Origin: Lachnospiraceae bacterium | GTDB taxonomy: Bacteria; Bacillota; Clostridia; Lachnospirales; Lachnospiraceae | Length of the DNA: 64,000 nucleotides | NCBI GenBank assembly: GCA_024697225.1 | Contig: JAILGA010000136.1 | Location: 16,259-80,258, forward strand | Direction: 5' to 3' | Shown: positions 18,548 through 27,690 of the stretch, piece after piece | Numbering within the stretch: position 1 is the stretch's first letter | Layout of the letters: each line of letters begins with the position of its first letter | Translations under genes and position numbers: made by a program | Notes under the pieces: generated by a model | Seen by the model: the letters and a program-made list of their open reading frames with translations, nothing else | The model's database searches: none | Told to the model about the DNA's origin: nothing

Positions 18548-20062
18548 CTATTCGTCACCGTCTTCTCCGTACAGGAGTATCTTTGCCCGCTTCCACGCGT
18601 CTCTGCCGAACTTTTCCACCTCTTCTCCCGCACGCCTTATGTCCGACCTGAACTGTTCGATATTTTCAAGCATGCCCTCGTAATGCATCTCATGTATATG
18701 TTCCATGCCGGCAAGGATCTCGCTCCAGCGCCCGTCACGTATCTGCTCCAGGCTCTCCATCACCTCATTTCTGCGCTCCTCATGCATTTCCTCCAGGTTG
18801 TCGATCATGTCGTTCCAGCGCTCCTCGCGCCGCGCGGCGGATTCCCTGGTCCCCTCCTTTATCTCTTCAAATCTCCGCGCAAGTCCCGACTGATACACGC
18901 CGCGCTCATTATTTTCCATGACCTCGCCGTAAAGGTCGTATGCGTGCCTTACACTCTCCTCCCAGGAGATGTATATCTCATTCATCGCGTGATCACCGGT
19001 ATCCCGCATCCTGTCTATATCTGAGCCAAGCTCAAGCAAGAGTTCCGCCAGGCTTTCGTCATTTTCATCAATGAAGAAGCCGTTTCTTCCGTCAGTTATT
19101 CCCTCGGAGGCGCATGAATCCCTGACAAGCACGCTCGCGAGTCCGCAGGCCGCGGCTTCTCTAACCACTATACCGTTGGTATCATAGGTAGACGGGAACA
19201 GGAACAGATCGGCTCTCGTATTCCACGCCCTGAGCGCCTCCCTGTCATGAACAGGACCGGTAAATATAACCTTGTCCGAAAGAGCATATTCATCAGCCTT
19301 CTGCCTGAGATCCTCGAGATCCGGGCCTCCGCCTATGAATACCATCCTGAAATCCTGACCGCCGTCACGTACCCTCTTAAGAGCGTCCATTATGATCGGC
19401 AGACCTTTATAGTTTATTATCCTTCCCACAAAAAGATATACCGGAACTCCCTCGGGCAGATCATACCCCGAGACGGTCTCCTTTATCCTGCCGACTTCCG
19501 CTTTCCCTCTCGGAAAATCGACGCCGTTTAAGACAACCCGGTATTCCCCTTCGTAGCCCAGGGACTTCAGGTTCTCGCCCGCTCCGCGGCTCACTGTCCA
19601 CACCTCGTCGCAGGCCTCTATATTGTCCACAAGCGCCTTTGCGGCCTCCTTCTGCAGGAACCGGTTTTTGACCGCGCGTGCGATGTCCACATCGAATTTC
19701 GTGTGATAGGTGAAGATCAGCGGTGCCTTTGTCCGCATCTTAAGGCTCCTCGCCATCATTGTAGAGACCACCGGACAGTGGCTGTGAATAATATCCGGCG
19801 AAAAAGCCACCAGCTGCTCTATAGCCGGCACATCAAGCGGATTGCCCGCCCTGTACCCGGACACCAGATTTCCTATGGAAAAGCTTGAATACGGCACCAC
19901 CCTGTATGGATATCCGGAATAATCAGCCCCCGGATACTCGGGAGTTGCGACCGTCACCCCGGCCAGATCCTCCTCTGAGAGAATGCGCGCATAATTCATG
20001 ACGGTGTTTGCAACTCCGTCTATGACAGGCGGAAAAGAATCATTCAACAGACAGACGTTCAT
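18548..20062 (-). CDS. GT4-family glycosyltransferase with C-terminal 15-aa repeats
   Basis: MNVCLLNDSFPPVIDGVANTVMNYA...FVGRIINYKGLPIIMDAL...PSTYDTNGIVVREAAACGLASVL; GGAGGT RBS. Confidence 0.9.
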   Translation of the reverse strand: MNVCLLNDSFPPVIDGVANTVMNYARILSEEDLAGVTVATPEYPGADYSGYPYRVVPYSSFSIGNLVSGYRAGNPLDVPAIEQLVAFSPDIIHSHCPVVSTMMARSLKMRTKAPLIFTYHTKFDVDIARAVKNRFLQKEAAKALVDNIEACDEVWTVSRGAGENLKSLGYEGEYRVVLNGVDFPRGKAEVGRIKETVSGYDLPEGVPVYLFVGRIINYKGLPIIMDALKRVRDGGQDFRMVFIGGGPDLEDLRQKADEYALSDKVIFTGPVHDREALRAWNTRADLFLFPSTYDTNGIVVREAAACGLASVLVRDSCASEGITDGRNGFFIDENDESLAELLLELGSDIDRMRDTGDHAMNEIYISWEESVRHAYDLYGEVMENNERGVYQSGLARRFEEIKEGTRESAARREERWNDMIDNLEEMHEERRNEVMESLEQIRDGRWSEILAGMEHIHEMHYEGMLENIEQFRSDIRRAGEEVEKFGRDAWKRAKILLYGEDGDE

Positions 20063-20122
20063 TTCAACCTCCAAAATATTCAATCTATGAAAGATTTTAG
20101 CATTTTGGAGAAAAAATAACAA

Positions 20123-20150
20123 TTGACAAATGTGGCATACATCATATACA
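20123..20150 (+). promoter_or_regulatory. promoter of tRNA-Pro
   Basis: TTGACA - N16 - TATACA about 35 nt upstream of the tRNA. Confidence 0.6.
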
Positions 20151-20182
20151 ATGTTTTAGCGCGCGAAGAAAAAAAGGCGCAT

Positions 20183-20255
20183 CGGGGTGTGGCTCAGATG
20201 GTAGAGCACCACGTTAGGGACGTGGGGGCCGCTGGTTCGAATCCAGTCACTCCGA
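20183..20255 (+). tRNA. tRNA-Pro (anticodon AGG)
   Basis: CGGGGTG/CACTCCG acceptor; anticodon arm CCACG-TTAGGGA-CGTGG; T arm GCTGG-TTCGAAT-CCAGT. Confidence 0.92.
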
Positions 20256-20261
20256 GTGAAA

Positions 20262-20298
20262 ACGGAAAGCTGTCATAACACGGCTTTCCGTTTTTTAT
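20262..20298 (+). terminator. intrinsic terminator after tRNA-Pro
   Basis: AACGGAAAGC-loop-GCTTTCCGTTTTTT. Confidence 0.8.
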
Positions 20299-20333
20299 TT
20301 CATCTTTGCTGTCATAACACGACTTTCCGCTTT

Positions 20334-21092
20334 TTATTCCACCTTTGCGTACTTGCGCTTCAGGTAATTGGCCACGCTCTGCTCGCCCATTTCCCTTGAA
20401 AAGGCCATGCCCGAGCGGTCGTTGCCGGAATTGACCCTGTCGCGTTCATCATTGGTCGCCGTGAGATAATACAGATGGAACCCGATCTGCTTCATCTTAT
20501 GATATATGACGCGGAAGATGTCCATATACTCGACAAGGGTGAGCTTCTTGTCCATGCCCACCAATATGACGTCCGAGCGGAGTATCATAAATCCGAGCTC
20601 ATCCATATCAAAATGATTTACATAGATGTGGAAGAACGGTTCAAGATAGACGCGGAGTTTTTCTATATACTCAGTTTTATCATCAAGAAGGAGTATCGCG
20701 GGTCGATCATCTGACCCCATCTCTTTTTCCATGACCGCCAGATCATCAAGAAGTACCGTGAAAGGCATCTGACTTGCATATGAATACATGCGCGTAAACA
20801 TGACAGGCATCTTCGAGACAAGGATATCGACACCCCTGCGGCTTCCGTAGATGTATACTATCTTCTCGTCCTCTATGCACAGATCGCGCAGATAGAGTCC
20901 TATTCTCTTAAGATCATCCTCTTCCTCATCCTTCGGGCAAAGGAACAAGACGTTGGATCGATCCCTGACGCGCAGGATGTCATCCAGTTCGAGCGCACAC
21001 CATGTCACATAGCATCCTTTTCCGAGAGTCGCCTTTTCAAGTTTTTCCCTGTCATTGGTAGCGATTATGATCTGTTTCAGCTGCATGTCCAC
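20334..21092 (-). CDS. degenerate double-receiver (pseudo-REC dyad) protein
   Basis: RPAILLLDDKTEYIEKLRVYLEPFF...SDVILVGMDKKL (phospho-Asp position not Asp); same layout as 14524 and 30714 proteins. Confidence 0.6.
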   Translation of the reverse strand: MDMQLKQIIIATNDREKLEKATLGKGCYVTWCALELDDILRVRDRSNVLFLCPKDEEEDDLKRIGLYLRDLCIEDEKIVYIYGSRRGVDILVSKMPVMFTRMYSYASQMPFTVLLDDLAVMEKEMGSDDRPAILLLDDKTEYIEKLRVYLEPFFHIYVNHFDMDELGFMILRSDVILVGMDKKLTLVEYMDIFRVIYHKMKQIGFHLYYLTATNDERDRVNSGNDRSGMAFSREMGEQSVANYLKRKYAKVE

Positions 21093-21144
21093 CCTCCGTG
21101 ATCAGTGTATGTCAGGCATCAGATCATATTATACCATAAACAGT

Positions 21145-23052
21145 TCATTTCTTCAGGCATCGCATGGAATTAAGGATTGCGATCACGGCCACGCCCACAT
21201 CGGCAAAGACCGCCGCCCACATTGAGGCAAAACCTATCGCTCCGAGGATCAGAATAATAACCTTTACTCCGATGGCGAAAACAATATTCTCCCTGACGAT
21301 CCGAATGGTCTTTCTGCCGATCTTTACCGTATCGGCGATCTTGGCTATATCGTCATCCATAAGCACGATATCAGCGGCTTCTATGGCGGCATCGCTTCCC
21401 ATGGATCCCATAGCTATTCCCACATCGGCGCGCATGAGGACCGGTGCGTCGTTTATCCCGTCACCCACGAAGGCAAGCTTCTCTTTTTCACCCAGGGAAT
21501 TCATCAGTTCCTCTACCCTGCTCACCTTATCGGCAGGCAGAAGCCCGGCATAATACTCATCCAGCCCGAGTTCCTTTGCAACTGCGGCCGCGGCCTCCTT
21601 TCTGTCTCCGGTGAGCATTATAAGCCTCTTGACCCCCGCGGCCCTCATGTCTGAAACAGCGGCGCCTGCCTTGTCCTTTACGGCATCGGCTATCAGTATG
21701 CTTCCCATATAGGTCCCGTCCGCAGCTATATAAACGACGGTCCCCGCATCATCGATCTTTTCTACATCTATTCCCTTATCCGCAAGAAAACCTTCTCTGC
21801 CGATATAAACTTCTTTTCCGTCAAAGATGCATGATACACCGTGTCCGGCCTCCTCCTTCACATCCTTTAGTCTGTCGCCCCATGCAGCCTGCCCGCCGAA
21901 CTGCTCATAGGCGGACATGATCGATACGGCGATGGGATGTGTAGAAAAACTCTCCCCTGCCGCGGCTACAGTCAGAAGCTCCTCAGCAGATGCCCCCTCA
22001 GCGGGATATATCTTTTTCACGGCAAACTCACCTTTGGTGAGCGTACCCGTCTTATCCATAACTATCGTATCTGCCTCAGCTATAGCCTCCAGGAAATTGC
22101 CACCCTTGACAAGCACTCCTATACCTGACGCAGCCCCGATCCCTCCGAAGAATCCCAGAGGTACGGAGATCACAAGTGCACAGGGACATGAGACTATCAG
22201 GAAGATACATGCTCTCTTTATCCATTCACCGAACGCATAGTCGGCACCCGTTGCCATAAGAACAAGCGGCGGCACCACCGCAAGAAGCAGCGCTCCTATA
22301 GTCACAACTGGCGTGTACACCTTGGCAAATCTGGTTATAAAGCCCTCCAGCTTCGCCTTTCTTGAGCTCGCATTCTCCACCATTTCAAGGATCCTTGCAA
22401 CGGTCGAATCCTCATAAGCCTTGCTGACTCTGACACGAAGGGTCCCTTCACCGTTTACGCAGCCGCTTATCACATCATCACCCTCAGCTGCTCTTCGGGG
22501 TACCGACTCACCCGTCAGAGCCGCTGTATTCAGATATGACTCACCGGAGATCACAGTGCCGTCCAGCGGGATCTTCTCACCGGGCTTGATGATGATAGTC
22601 GCCCCCACCTCCACGTCATCGGGATCAACTTCCTCGTATGAGCCGTCATCACCCTCAAGGTTTGCGTACTCGGGAGCGATACTCATCATATCGGCTATTG
22701 ACTTTCTTGATCTTCCCACTGCATAGCCCTGGAACAGCTCGCCCACCTGGTAGAAAAGCATGACTGCCAGAGCCTCTGAATACTCCGATATCGCAAACGC
22801 CGCAAAGGTCGCGATCATCATCAGAAAATTCTCATCAAACACCTGACCGTTTCTTATATTTTTGAATGCTCTCAATATCACATCGTAGCCCGCCAGCAGA
22901 TAAGGCAGAGCATACATTACAAAGATCACGGGAGCCGGGAACAGTTCCTCGAGCTTCCAAATGCGGTCAATGGTCATCAGAACCACAAAGCACTGAATCG
23001 CGATCAGTACCCGTACAAGTGTCTTTCTCTGTTTTGCAGTAAGATCTTTCAT
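21145..23052 (-). CDS. P1B-type heavy-metal-translocating ATPase (Cd/Zn type)
   Basis: IVSCPCALVISVPLG (CPC), DKTGTLTKGEF, GDGINDAPVL; no N-terminal HMA domain. Confidence 0.95.
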   Translation of the reverse strand: MKDLTAKQRKTLVRVLIAIQCFVVLMTIDRIWKLEELFPAPVIFVMYALPYLLAGYDVILRAFKNIRNGQVFDENFLMMIATFAAFAISEYSEALAVMLFYQVGELFQGYAVGRSRKSIADMMSIAPEYANLEGDDGSYEEVDPDDVEVGATIIIKPGEKIPLDGTVISGESYLNTAALTGESVPRRAAEGDDVISGCVNGEGTLRVRVSKAYEDSTVARILEMVENASSRKAKLEGFITRFAKVYTPVVTIGALLLAVVPPLVLMATGADYAFGEWIKRACIFLIVSCPCALVISVPLGFFGGIGAASGIGVLVKGGNFLEAIAEADTIVMDKTGTLTKGEFAVKKIYPAEGASAEELLTVAAAGESFSTHPIAVSIMSAYEQFGGQAAWGDRLKDVKEEAGHGVSCIFDGKEVYIGREGFLADKGIDVEKIDDAGTVVYIAADGTYMGSILIADAVKDKAGAAVSDMRAAGVKRLIMLTGDRKEAAAAVAKELGLDEYYAGLLPADKVSRVEELMNSLGEKEKLAFVGDGINDAPVLMRADVGIAMGSMGSDAAIEAADIVLMDDDIAKIADTVKIGRKTIRIVRENIVFAIGVKVIILILGAIGFASMWAAVFADVGVAVIAILNSMRCLKK

Positions 23053-23096
23053 ATCATTTTCGATTCCGGTTTTCTATAATATCAATACCATCAACT

Positions 23097-23312
23097 TCAG
23101 AACGCCATCTCAAAATCGGATTCCACACGCTTGCCGGCCTTGAATGCTGCCTTCACCACCTCATCAAACTCTTCCTCGGCGGCCTCTATTGTCACCTTCT
23201 GCGTGATGAAATTCACGCTTGCATTGATGACACCGGGCACCTTTTTCATTGCTTCCTCGATCTTTGCCGCACAATTTGCACAATCAACTTCGCATCCATA
23301 TTTCTTTTTCAT
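23097..23312 (-). CDS. stand-alone HMA metallochaperone-like domain protein
   Basis: 71 aa, VDCANCAAKIEEAMKKVPGVINASVNFITQKVTIE. Confidence 0.9.
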   Translation of the reverse strand: MKKKYGCEVDCANCAAKIEEAMKKVPGVINASVNFITQKVTIEAAEEEFDEVVKAAFKAGKRVESDFEMAF

Positions 23313-23388
23313 GTCATTCTCCTTTCGCCGTTGTTTAATGATCTGTCATATGATCATATCTGATATCCGCCGGTATAACCTGCGGCTG

Positions 23389-23748
23389 TCATTCTTCTAC
23401 ATGTTCTCTTCCCTGATCGATTATCGTCCTCACATGCTCGTCGGCGAGAAAATAAAAGATGCTCTTACCCTCTCTTCTGCTCCCCACCAGATGAGCCTGC
23501 TTGAGGATCTTGAGCTGATGTGATACCGCGGACTGTGTCATCTTAAGCTCCTCCGCAAGATCGCATACACAGATTTCCGCGCCTGTCAGTGCAAACAGGA
23601 TCTTCATCCTGGTGCTGTCACCGAACACCTTGAACAACTCCGCGAGGTCCACGATCTCATCCTCATCGGGCATATTCTCATGCACCACCTTCAGCCTTGC
23701 TGTATGTATGGTTTTATCCTCGCACTGCTCCACATCCAGCACACTCAT
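23389..23748 (-). CDS. ArsR/SmtB-family metal-sensing repressor
   Basis: LAELFKVFGDSTRMKILFAL, EICVCDLAEELKMTQSAVSHQLKILKQAHLV; start 23748 preceded by AGGAGGAAGAT (ORF track start 23808 lies in the operator). Confidence 0.93.
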   Translation of the reverse strand: MSVLDVEQCEDKTIHTARLKVVHENMPDEDEIVDLAELFKVFGDSTRMKILFALTGAEICVCDLAEELKMTQSAVSHQLKILKQAHLVGSRREGKSIFYFLADEHVRTIIDQGREHVEE

Positions 23749-23766
23749 ATCTTCCTCCTGAAAAAG

Positions 23767-23802
23767 AAACAAACATATGAACAATTGTTCATATGTTTGT
23801 TT
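23767..23802. promoter_or_regulatory. 36-bp perfect palindromic operator upstream of arsR-type gene
   Basis: AAACAAACATATGAACAATTGTTCATATGTTTGTTT is its own reverse complement. Confidence 0.85.
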
Positions 23803-23860
23803 TATCACTTAGTCTTTAGTATGTCAAGTATAATTTGCTATTTTTATATCAGCGCGTTTA

Positions 23861-26269
23861 TCACGCTCCCAGGGTCACAACGATCTCGTTGTCGGCACCG
23901 ACATTAAGCTTTGCCGCCGGAACCAGATTGTCGGGCAAAGTCTCGCCGTTTAACGTGACCGATCTCACACCGGCCTGTACATGGCCTGGATTCTCCACCC
24001 TGATCTTCAGATGAGCTCCCCTGAAATCCTTTTCGATTGTGAAGCCGTCCCATTTTGCGGGAATAGACGGATCTATCACAAGTCCCGCGTTATTGGGCCT
24101 CATGCCGCAGATTCCCTCGACGCAGCCCACCATCACAGTGGATGCGGTGCCCGTAAGCCAGTGCACATGCGCCCTTCCTGCATAAGGTGATCTCGTTGCC
24201 TCAACAAACTGTCCGTGTACATAGGGTTCGATCACGCGCCTTTCAGCCCTGTCATTCATAGCCGCGGGCGATGTCTCAAAGAAGTACTCGAAAGCCCTGT
24301 CTCCGTGACCCTTGAGCGCTTCCGCCAGGATCAGCCAACCCTGTGACTGCGAGAAGATACCGCCGTTCTCCTTGGTGTCCGGATTGAAGACTATCATGAG
24401 CGCGCCGTTGAACGCCTCATCAAAATAAGGGGTCTCCATCAGCTTTGCACCGTAAGGGGTATTCAGTATCTCATGCACACTCTCGAGAGCCGCGTCGCCC
24501 TGCTCTTTAGTCGCAAACTTCGAAATGACCGACCAGCTCTGAGGATTGAGCCACATATTTGCTTCTTTATCCTTCTTTGCCCCCACTATCTGCCCGTTCT
24601 CACGGATGCCGCGGATGAACCTGTCCTCATCCCAGCACTTGGACAGCGCTGCGCCGAGCTTTTCTTTGGCCTCGTCAATAAAGGTAATATACTGATCGTC
24701 GCCCCTCTCCTTTGCTATCTCCCTCATCATGTTAAAGGCATAATACAGCTGGAAGGCGACAAATGTGGACTCGCCCTTGGCTCCGAGTCTCAGGCAATCG
24801 TTCCAGTCGGCGTGCAGACCTGCGGGCATGTTGTGATCTCCCATGTGATTCATGGAGAAATCAATCGCTCTCTTTAAGTGGTCGTAGACCGTGTCCTCGC
24901 CGCCGTTGGCGTAGACTATCTTCTCATCATAAAACGCGGTATTTCCGCTCTCCGCCACATACTTGTATACCGTCGGGAAGAGCCACAGCGCATCATCGGC
25001 GCGATATGAAGGATGCCCCGTCTCCTTGACATAGCTCGGGTCATCGGGCGTATTCTCATGTCCGGCGTTGTGATCGAACTTCACCAGCGGAAGTCCCGCC
25101 CCGTTGTCCACCTGTGCAGACAGCATGAATCTGATCTTCTCCAGCGCCATATCGGGATCGGTGTGTATAACACCCTGAATGTCCTGTACGGTATCCCTGT
25201 ATCCGTAGCCGTTTCTCTGTCCACAGTAGATGAGGGACGCCGCCCTCGACCAGGTGAATGTGATGAAGCACTGATACGCGTTCCACACGTTCACCATGTT
25301 GTTGAACTCCTCAGAAGGCGTATTCACCTGGAAGCGGTCCAGCTTGGCATGCCAGTACATCTTCAGCTCGTCAACCTCGGCATCGACGATGGCAGGATCC
25401 GCGTCATAGCGCGAAAGGATCTTGTCTGCTTCAGGGGGAATCTTCTGACCAAGGCAATAGATAAAGGTCTTTTCCTCACCCGCCGCCAGTTCGATATCGG
25501 ACTGCAGCGCGCCGCAGCTGTTGGAATTGAAGTTCATCTCGCCGGCACATTTTCCGCTTTCAACCGCTATCGGGTTAGCAAAGGTCCTGTAAGGTCCGAT
25601 GAACACGTCCCTGTTGCCCTCGGCGGCCGAAACCTGTGCGGCTGCAAGACCGAAGAATCTCTCATGATGATTGTATCCCGACTTGTCGCGTCCATTGTAT
25701 TCGTTGATATGCTGGACGATCTTGTTTTTAACAAACTCCGTTCTCGTGATGAAAAGCGTATACTGCAGATTGACCTGATCCTGCTCGTAGTTGTTCTCGT
25801 TTGTGAATTCCACGAAGCCAAATACAGAGAGTTTTCTCGCCCTGCCGGAATCATTTCTGACTTTTATGCGCCACACCTCATAAGTCGCGTCCTTGGGAAC
25901 GTAGTAAGTGGTCTCTGTGTGTATGCCTTCATAATCCGATTCGATCACACTGTAGCCGGTGCCGTGACGGCAGACGCTGGAATACTTGTCCAGGGGCTTT
26001 CCGACAGGCTGCCACGTGGCTGACCAGTAGTCCGCACTGTCATTGTCACGCAGATATATGAACCTTCCGGGCAGATCCATTGTGGAATTGAAGCGATAGC
26101 GCGTGATCCTTCCGTTTGCTCCGCTCTTCTCAAAGCTGTAGCCCTCGGCATTGCCCGAGATGATCGCACCGTAGGCGGGCGATCCCAGATAGTTGCACCA
26201 GGGTGCCGGGGTGTCCGGTCTTGTGATAACATATTCCCTGGCTTTTTCATCAAAATGTCCGTACTGCAT
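23861..26269 (-). CDS. GH94 cellobiose-phosphorylase-like glycoside phosphorylase
   Basis: MQYGHFDEKAREYVITRPDTPAPWCNYLGSPAYGAIIS...YRDTVQDIQGVIH...HADWNDCLRLG; AGGAGGTGTGT RBS. Confidence 0.9.
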   Translation of the reverse strand: MQYGHFDEKAREYVITRPDTPAPWCNYLGSPAYGAIISGNAEGYSFEKSGANGRITRYRFNSTMDLPGRFIYLRDNDSADYWSATWQPVGKPLDKYSSVCRHGTGYSVIESDYEGIHTETTYYVPKDATYEVWRIKVRNDSGRARKLSVFGFVEFTNENNYEQDQVNLQYTLFITRTEFVKNKIVQHINEYNGRDKSGYNHHERFFGLAAAQVSAAEGNRDVFIGPYRTFANPIAVESGKCAGEMNFNSNSCGALQSDIELAAGEEKTFIYCLGQKIPPEADKILSRYDADPAIVDAEVDELKMYWHAKLDRFQVNTPSEEFNNMVNVWNAYQCFITFTWSRAASLIYCGQRNGYGYRDTVQDIQGVIHTDPDMALEKIRFMLSAQVDNGAGLPLVKFDHNAGHENTPDDPSYVKETGHPSYRADDALWLFPTVYKYVAESGNTAFYDEKIVYANGGEDTVYDHLKRAIDFSMNHMGDHNMPAGLHADWNDCLRLGAKGESTFVAFQLYYAFNMMREIAKERGDDQYITFIDEAKEKLGAALSKCWDEDRFIRGIRENGQIVGAKKDKEANMWLNPQSWSVISKFATKEQGDAALESVHEILNTPYGAKLMETPYFDEAFNGALMIVFNPDTKENGGIFSQSQGWLILAEALKGHGDRAFEYFFETSPAAMNDRAERRVIEPYVHGQFVEATRSPYAGRAHVHWLTGTASTVMVGCVEGICGMRPNNAGLVIDPSIPAKWDGFTIEKDFRGAHLKIRVENPGHVQAGVRSVTLNGETLPDNLVPAAKLNVGADNEIVVTLGA

Positions 26270-26391
26270 ACACACCTCCTGTGAACAGATAGTCCGATAA
26301 GTATAAATAATTGTAACAAATCCGATTTTTAATTACAATTGACTGATGTGTTATAATATACAAAATCATACGAAGAAATGAGGATACCGAT

Positions 26392-26475
26392 ATGAATAAA
26401 AAAGTAATACGCGTTGTAGCCATTCTCCTTGTTGCGGCCATGATAATAACCACCTTCATCGGGATCTTTTCCTGA
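26392..26475 (+). CDS. 27-aa hydrophobic small protein
   Basis: ATG...TGA encoding MNKKVIRVVAILLVAAMIITTFIGIFS; TATAAT at 26352 and GAGG upstream; below ORF-track cutoff. Confidence 0.5.
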   Translation: MNKKVIRVVAILLVAAMIITTFIGIFS

Positions 26476-26522
26476 CCCGATTAAGAGACGCACACTCATG
26501 CTTCGCCGTATCCTGCAGCCGC

Positions 26523-27458
26523 TCAGAAAGTATAGCTGCCCACCACTCTCTGTACGGATTCGACAAGCTCCTCGACCGATGCCTTCTTGACTCCGTCCCT
26601 CAGATAACCATACTGCACCAGAAATTCGGCGCTCTCTCCAAGCTCAAATACCACAAATGGAGAAAGCTTATCATCATGCATATAATTGGCCGTGATATTC
26701 CTGGGGAAGAAAGAAAAAGCCGCCCCGGTCTTGCAGAATTCGAGAAGTGTATCAAAGGAATCCGTCTCCGCCACAAGATTGGGAACCGGTATGTGTTCAG
26801 CGATAAACCGGTTTGCAAATCGCGATACTACCCCATTCTTGGTGTTTTTTATGTACGGGCACCGGCCAAGCAGTGAGAAATCCCCTTTCACTCTGATTTC
26901 CTCTATAACCGCATCCGCAGATGGGCCAAAAGTATTCTGAAACATCTCATATGTTCCTATAATGATCGTTTCTTCCCTGAAAAGAGGATAGCAGACAAAT
27001 GCGGGATCATTATCCGGAAAGTGTGTGATCGCAAAATCCACGGATCCGTCCCTCAGGCTTTTGATCAGCTCATCACCAGACATCCTAATTATCTGATACT
27101 GTGTCGATGCGTTCTTTCTTCTGTAATCAGTCAGAATATTTTTGAAAACAGGAAGAACGCCGTTAAAAGCGAAGCCTATATTGAGGGTCTCCGGCCCACT
27201 CTTCGAGATCATATCCATCTCATACCGAAGTTTCCTGTAGTCCCTCAACAGAGACGTCGCATAACTGTAGAAGACCTCACCCGCCTCAGTGAGTCTCAAA
27301 GGCTTGCTCCTGTAGAAGAGCTTTACATTCAGTTCCTTCTCTATGCCGGCTATCTGCCCGCTGAGCGACTGCTGTGTGATATATAGTTTTTCGGCCGCCT
27401 TGGTAAAGTTACATTCCGTTGCCGCAGCGATAAAGTACTCAAGATTTTGAAAATTCAT
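26523..27458 (-). CDS. LysR-family transcriptional regulator
   Basis: MNFQNLEYFIAAATECNFTKAAEKLYITQQSLSGQIAGIEKELNVKLFYRSKPLRLTEAG. Confidence 0.93.
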   Translation of the reverse strand: MNFQNLEYFIAAATECNFTKAAEKLYITQQSLSGQIAGIEKELNVKLFYRSKPLRLTEAGEVFYSYATSLLRDYRKLRYEMDMISKSGPETLNIGFAFNGVLPVFKNILTDYRRKNASTQYQIIRMSGDELIKSLRDGSVDFAITHFPDNDPAFVCYPLFREETIIIGTYEMFQNTFGPSADAVIEEIRVKGDFSLLGRCPYIKNTKNGVVSRFANRFIAEHIPVPNLVAETDSFDTLLEFCKTGAAFSFFPRNITANYMHDDKLSPFVVFELGESAEFLVQYGYLRDGVKKASVEELVESVQRVVGSYTF

Positions 27459-27540
27459 GGCTCAATAACAGGATATTGCCTGTGATATAAACGAGGATTA
27501 ACAGTTTCACAAAATACTTATCTGTTGCTAACATGATAGT

Positions 27541-27612
27541 GGTGTACGTCGCCGAACTCCCCGAGGTCCCCCAAGCCCATGTGAAAGAGCTTACGCGGCG
27601 TATACCTTTTTA
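27541..27612 (+). ncRNA. candidate structured RNA / terminator-ended transcript (unidentified)
   Basis: GGTGTACGTCGC pairs with GCGGCGTATACC over 12 bp using two G-U pairs that exist only on the + strand; T-rich tail follows. Confidence 0.4.
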
Positions 27613-27690
27613 TTTTATCACAAATCCTTTTCTTTCTCCAATTTCGTGATATAATACGTGGGAAAAACTTCTTTGGGAGGATATTGTCGT

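Noticed and set aside
25013-26023. 336-aa + strand ORF
   Set aside because: Antisense to the other GH94 CDS.
27541-27612. SRP/4.5S RNA identity
   Set aside because: Conserved GGAAGGAAGCAG-type helix 8 motif not found.
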